A DNA stretch of 9,309 nt from Clostridiaceae bacterium (lineage in GTDB: Bacteria > Bacillota > Clostridia > Lutisporales > Lutisporaceae). The DNA lies in assembly GCA_003527145.1 (NCBI GenBank), contig DPSW01000204.1, positions 353-9,661 of the forward strand. The letters run 5' to 3'. The translations under genes and the position numbers were made by a program. Positions 6,597 through 9,309 of the stretch are shown here, in pieces (the first letter of the stretch is position 1; each line of letters starts with the position of its first letter). Below the pieces are notes generated by a model, which had not been told where the DNA came from, made no database searches, and saw nothing but the letters and a program-made list of their open reading frames with translations.

Positions 6597-7601
6597 TTGA
6601 AAATAGGAAAAGTGCCTCCCGAGATATTGAAGAGCTCTGTTTATCCATATCTGGGGAGTATGAGAAAAGAAGTGCTGGTTCACTCCGGCTTTGGTGAGGA
6701 TTGCAGCATTATCGACTTTGGTGAAAATGTGGCTGTGGCTTCCACCGATCCCATAACCGGCGCCAATAAAAACAGCGGATATCTTTCGGTCTTCATTTCC
6801 TGCAACGATATAGCCGCCTGCGGAGCAAACCCTCTGGGGATACTGGTTACGTTGCTTCTGCCCGCCGGTGCCGACGAGCTTATGCTGAAGGATCTGATGG
6901 AGGGCATACACGATGCTTCCCGCCAGATAGGGATAGAGATATTGGGAGGACACAGCGAGATCACCGATGCGGTTATCAAGCCGGTGATCTCTGTGACTGC
7001 CCTGGGAATAGCAAAAAAGAACGAATATGTGACCTCTTCGGGAGCCAGGCCCGGTGATGATGTGATCGTTACCAAAGCTCTTGGCCTCGAAGGGACATCA
7101 ATACTGGCATCAGACTATGAGGATATATTGAAAGCGGAGCTGTCACCTGAACTGCTGCATAAAGCTCAAAGCTTTATCAAAAAAATAGGAGCTGTTGAGG
7201 ATGGGCTTGCCGCTGCCAAAGCAGGAGCCTCAGCTATGCATGACATAACCGAAGGCGGCTTCCTTGGGGCTGTTTATGAGATAGCCGAAGCTTCCGGAGT
7301 AGGAGTAAGGATAATAAAGGAGAAGCTCCCCATATTGCCCGAAACCAGAGCTATCTGCGACTTTTTCCGGATCGATCCCCTTGGGCTTATTTCCAGCGGT
7401 TCAATGCTCATATGCGCACCCAAAGGCGATGAAGTGCTGAAGGCCCTGGCAGCTAACGGCATCGATGCCTCTATAATAGGAAAGGTCACGAAAAAAGATA
7501 AGCTCCTGATCTCGGAGGATGACTGCATAGCCATCACACCGCCTGAGAGAGACGAGCTTTATGTCGCTTCAGAAAGAGCTGAAAAGCGTAAAAATATATG
7601 A
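6597..7601 (+). CDS. AIR synthase-related (PurM/HypE-like) ATP-binding protein
   Basis: A 334-residue protein of the PurM/HypE/ThiL/SelD superfamily, which uses ATP to activate amide, carbamoyl or phosphate substrates at a dimer interface. Visible are FGEDCSIIDFG (32-42), STDPITG with D51, ISCNDIAACGANPLG (67-81), GGHSEITD (117-124), RPGDDVIVTKALGLEG (151-166) and, in the C-terminal domain, MHDITEGGFLGAVYE and LISSGSMLI. True HypE ends in a short tail with a terminal Cys that carries the thiocarbamate/cyano group; this protein ends AEKRKNI without it, and no hyp genes are adjacent, so I would not call it hypE. Start is TTG 6597, with AGAGGTGA (6583-6590) six bases upstream. It stands alone behind its own promoter. 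Substrate unknown. Confidence 0.8.
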   Translation: MKIGKVPPEILKSSVYPYLGSMRKEVLVHSGFGEDCSIIDFGENVAVASTDPITGANKNSGYLSVFISCNDIAACGANPLGILVTLLLPAGADELMLKDLMEGIHDASRQIGIEILGGHSEITDAVIKPVISVTALGIAKKNEYVTSSGARPGDDVIVTKALGLEGTSILASDYEDILKAELSPELLHKAQSFIKKIGAVEDGLAAAKAGASAMHDITEGGFLGAVYEIAEASGVGVRIIKEKLPILPETRAICDFFRIDPLGLISSGSMLICAPKGDEVLKALAANGIDASIIGKVTKKDKLLISEDDCIAITPPERDELYVASERAEKRKNI

Positions 7602-7627
7602 TAGCCTGCCGATATCTTTATATCTCC

Positions 7628-7656
7628 TTGACTATATTATACTTGTGTAATATAAT
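7628..7656 (+). promoter_or_regulatory. Near-consensus sigma-A promoter of the PadR-flavoprotein operon
   Basis: TTGACT (7628-7633), exactly 17 bases, then TATAAT (7651-7656). Transcription should start near 7663, leaving a short 25-nt leader with GGAGG before ATG 7688. The promoter is nearly consensus, so control is probably by repression. Confidence 0.8.
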
Positions 7657-7670
7657 ATTTGTATAATATA
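7633..7670. promoter_or_regulatory. Inverted repeat overlapping the promoter, candidate PadR operator
   Basis: TATATTATAC (7633-7642) and GTATAATATA (7661-7670) are perfect 10-bp reverse complements with an 18-nt spacer. The left arm lies in the -35/-10 spacer and the right arm covers the expected start site, an ideal place for an autorepressor. Low-complexity AT sequence lowers certainty. Confidence 0.5.
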
Positions 7671-7687
7671 AAATTGGAGGTGCCGCT

Positions 7688-8239
7688 ATGTCTTTGAAGC
7701 ACGGCCTTTTAGGCCTTCTGAGCTACGGCCGGATGACGGGATATGAGCTTGATAAGACGTTTAAAGATTCTCTCAACTTTTTCTGGCAGGCCCAGACAAG
7801 CCAGATCTATCGTGAACTCAACGCTATGGAAAAGCTTGGATGGCTCACATCGGAAATCGTGTTCCAAACCGATAAGCCAAACAAAAGGCAATATTCCATT
7901 ACCGATATGGGGAAAGCGGAGCTGTACAAATGGCTGGATGAAAGCAGTCTGGACAGCGAGTTTCAAATCCGCAGCGCATTTTTAATGAAGCTTTTTTTCT
8001 CCGGCGAGAGAAATGTTGATGAAAATATCATGATGCTTGAAAATTATAAAAAAAGATGTATGGATGTCATGGAGGCTTTGGAAGGAACCGACGGCAATAT
8101 AGAAGATTACCGCTCCTGCGCCAGCTCAAATCAACAAGCTCTTTACTGGGGGCTTACGGCTGCCTTCGGCAAATCTTATTTCAAAATGTGCCTTGATTGG
8201 GCAGACAGCGCAATCAAGCTGCTGGAGGGCTCACTATGA
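7688..8239 (+). CDS. PadR-family transcriptional regulator
   Basis: A 183-residue regulator with an N-terminal winged helix-turn-helix (about residues 1-85) and a helical C-terminal dimer domain of the Vir_act_alpha_C type (about 95-180). The family signature is clear: SLKHGLLGLLSYGRMTGYELDKTF, then FWQAQTSQIYRELNAMEKLGWL and the wing KRQYSITDMGKAEL. PadR proteins usually repress a neighbouring gene and themselves until a small, often aromatic or toxic, ligand binds. Here a strong promoter carries an inverted repeat across its start site, and the next gene overlaps by 4 nt (ATGA), so this regulator most likely controls itself and the flavoprotein. ATG 7688 follows GGAGGTG closely. The ligand cannot be read from the sequence. 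Confidence 0.92.
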   Translation: MSLKHGLLGLLSYGRMTGYELDKTFKDSLNFFWQAQTSQIYRELNAMEKLGWLTSEIVFQTDKPNKRQYSITDMGKAELYKWLDESSLDSEFQIRSAFLMKLFFSGERNVDENIMMLENYKKRCMDVMEALEGTDGNIEDYRSCASSNQQALYWGLTAAFGKSYFKMCLDWADSAIKLLEGSL

Positions 8240-9309
8240 ATATATTGGTGCTCAACGGCAGCCCCAGGGGTGATGAAAGCAACACTCTTAAATTGGCAAA
8301 TGCATTTTTGGAGGGATTGAGTGAGGGCAGCGGCCACCGCATTGATATCATATCCATCCACAACTCCGATATCGAACATTGCCGCGGATGTTTTGCATGT
8401 TGGACCAAAACACCGGGCCGCTGCATCATAAAGGATGACATGGCAGAGCTTACGGAAAAGTATATAAACGCCGATGTCATCCTATGGAGCTTCCCTCTTT
8501 ATTATTTGGGCATGCCTTCCAAGATCAAAGCCTTCCTGGATCGCTTGCTGCCTACCAACCTGCCTTTTATGGCTGTGTATGAGGACGGGACCAGCGGACA
8601 CCCTCCCAGATACGACCTGTCACATCAACGCCATGTATTGATCTCAACCTGCGGCTTTTATTCCACAAAAAATAATTATGATGCTCTGCTCCGGCAGTTT
8701 GAAATAATGTTCGGAGAAAGGCTGACAAAAATCATCTGCCCTGAGGGAGAGCTGTTCCGGGTGCCGCAGCTTTCAGCAAGGACCGGCGATTATTTATCTT
8801 ATGTCAAAAAAGCCGGAGAGGAATTTGCCCTGTACGGCAGTTTTTCAGAGGCTACGCAGAGCAAGCTGAAGGAGCTTTTATACCCTCCGGAGGTTTTTGT
8901 GGAGATGGCCGACGCCAGCTGGGATATAAAAGAATCCGCTCAGGGCAACAGGCCCCGGGACCCTTCCCACAGCTTCATGCGGCAGATGGCTGCCATTTAC
9001 AACCCCCAGGGTTATGTGAAGGATATAGTCCTCGAAATGTTTTTTACCGACCTGGATAAGACCTATCAATTGTTATTGGGCAAGGAAAACTGTACTGTCA
9101 TGACCGATGATTTTATACCATACACCACAAGGATTGAAACATCCTTTGAAATTTGGCGGCAAATCTCGGAGGGAAAGCTCAACGGCGCCGAAGCCATGAT
9201 GAAAAAGCAGTACAGGGTTTTAGGTGAATTTGACACCATGCTGAAGATGGATGAATATTTCGGCGGAAAAAAGCCTGCCTTGAAGGCTCATAGTGAACCG
9301 GGAAAAACA
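8236..9309 (+). CDS. FMN reductase-type flavoprotein with Isf-like Cys motif and SCP-2-like domain (3' partial)
   Basis: The frame is open from ATG 8236 (GGAGGG at 8224-8229) to the window end, 358 residues without a stop. Residues 1-200 form a flavodoxin-like NAD(P)H-dependent FMN reductase domain: MNILVLNGSPRGDESNT binds the FMN phosphate and PLYYLGMPSKIKAFLDR (87-103) is typical of the family. C49, C52, C55 and C63 form a CxxCxxCx7C motif like the compact cluster of iron-sulfur flavoproteins, so a [4Fe-4S] cluster is plausible. After a linker, about residues 255-345 resemble an SCP-2 sterol-carrier domain (YTTRIETSFEIWRQISEGKLNGAEAMM and then YRVLGEFDTMLKM), which may hold a hydrophobic substrate. 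It is co-transcribed with the PadR regulator, suggesting an inducible reductase for quinone-like or aromatic compounds; this is inference. What follows residue 358 is unseen. Confidence 0.85.
   Translation, partial: MNILVLNGSPRGDESNTLKLANAFLEGLSEGSGHRIDIISIHNSDIEHCRGCFACWTKTPGRCIIKDDMAELTEKYINADVILWSFPLYYLGMPSKIKAFLDRLLPTNLPFMAVYEDGTSGHPPRYDLSHQRHVLISTCGFYSTKNNYDALLRQFEIMFGERLTKIICPEGELFRVPQLSARTGDYLSYVKKAGEEFALYGSFSEATQSKLKELLYPPEVFVEMADASWDIKESAQGNRPRDPSHSFMRQMAAIYNPQGYVKDIVLEMFFTDLDKTYQLLLGKENCTVMTDDFIPYTTRIETSFEIWRQISEGKLNGAEAMMKKQYRVLGEFDTMLKMDEYFGGKKPALKAHSEPGKT

Noticed and set aside
6597..7601. Calling this gene hypE
   Set aside because: The C-terminal Cys tail needed for HypE chemistry is absent and no hyp genes are adjacent.
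7610..7623. GATAT-CTTT-ATATC hairpin after the AIR synthase-like gene as a terminator
   Set aside because: Only five AT-rich pairs and no following U run.

Overview
The window looks like chromosomal DNA of an anaerobic Firmicute, probably a member of the Clostridia. This rests on the strong GGAGG-type ribosome binding sites, TTG/GTG starts, AT-leaning codon use, and the combination of a HcyBio (DUF39) homocysteine synthesis protein, a small 2[4Fe-4S] ferredoxin, a UPF0280 protein and a short MetF. I cannot name the species.

Region 1 (1-2502, + strand) is a tight operon for homocysteine and methyl-group supply: the C-terminal part of a HcyBio protein (5' end outside the window), a small ferredoxin gene, a UPF0280/ApbE-like gene and metF. 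Genes overlap or abut. The ferredoxin gene carries an apparent 2-base deletion in an AT run six codons after its start, so it reads as a frameshifted gene in this sequence.

Region 2 (2523-6418, genes on the - strand) is a cassette of four genes: a MetN-type ATPase with a NIL domain, a MetI-type permease, a divergent NlpA/MetQ-family lipoprotein and a DUF169 protein. It runs convergent to metF and is bracketed by a 29-bp direct repeat (28/29 identical). One repeat copy covers the metF stop codon; the other lies just upstream of the next + strand gene. This looks like a segment inserted at the 3' end of metF. Its leucine codon use also seems to differ from the flanks.

Region 3 (6448-9309, + strand) holds an AIR synthase/HypE-like gene with its own promoter and a roughly 100-nt leader. 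A second unit follows under a near-consensus promoter with an overlapping inverted repeat: a PadR-family regulator overlapping by 4 nt a multidomain flavoprotein. The flavoprotein has an FMN reductase fold with a compact four-Cys motif and a C-terminal SCP-2-like domain, and it runs off the window.

Taken together, regions 1 and 2 suggest a locus for methionine/sulfur supply. Region 1 makes homocysteine and methyl-tetrahydrofolate; region 2 is related to methionine importers but with a divergent binding protein. A possible story is that import compensates for a damaged biosynthetic ferredoxin, but this is inference.
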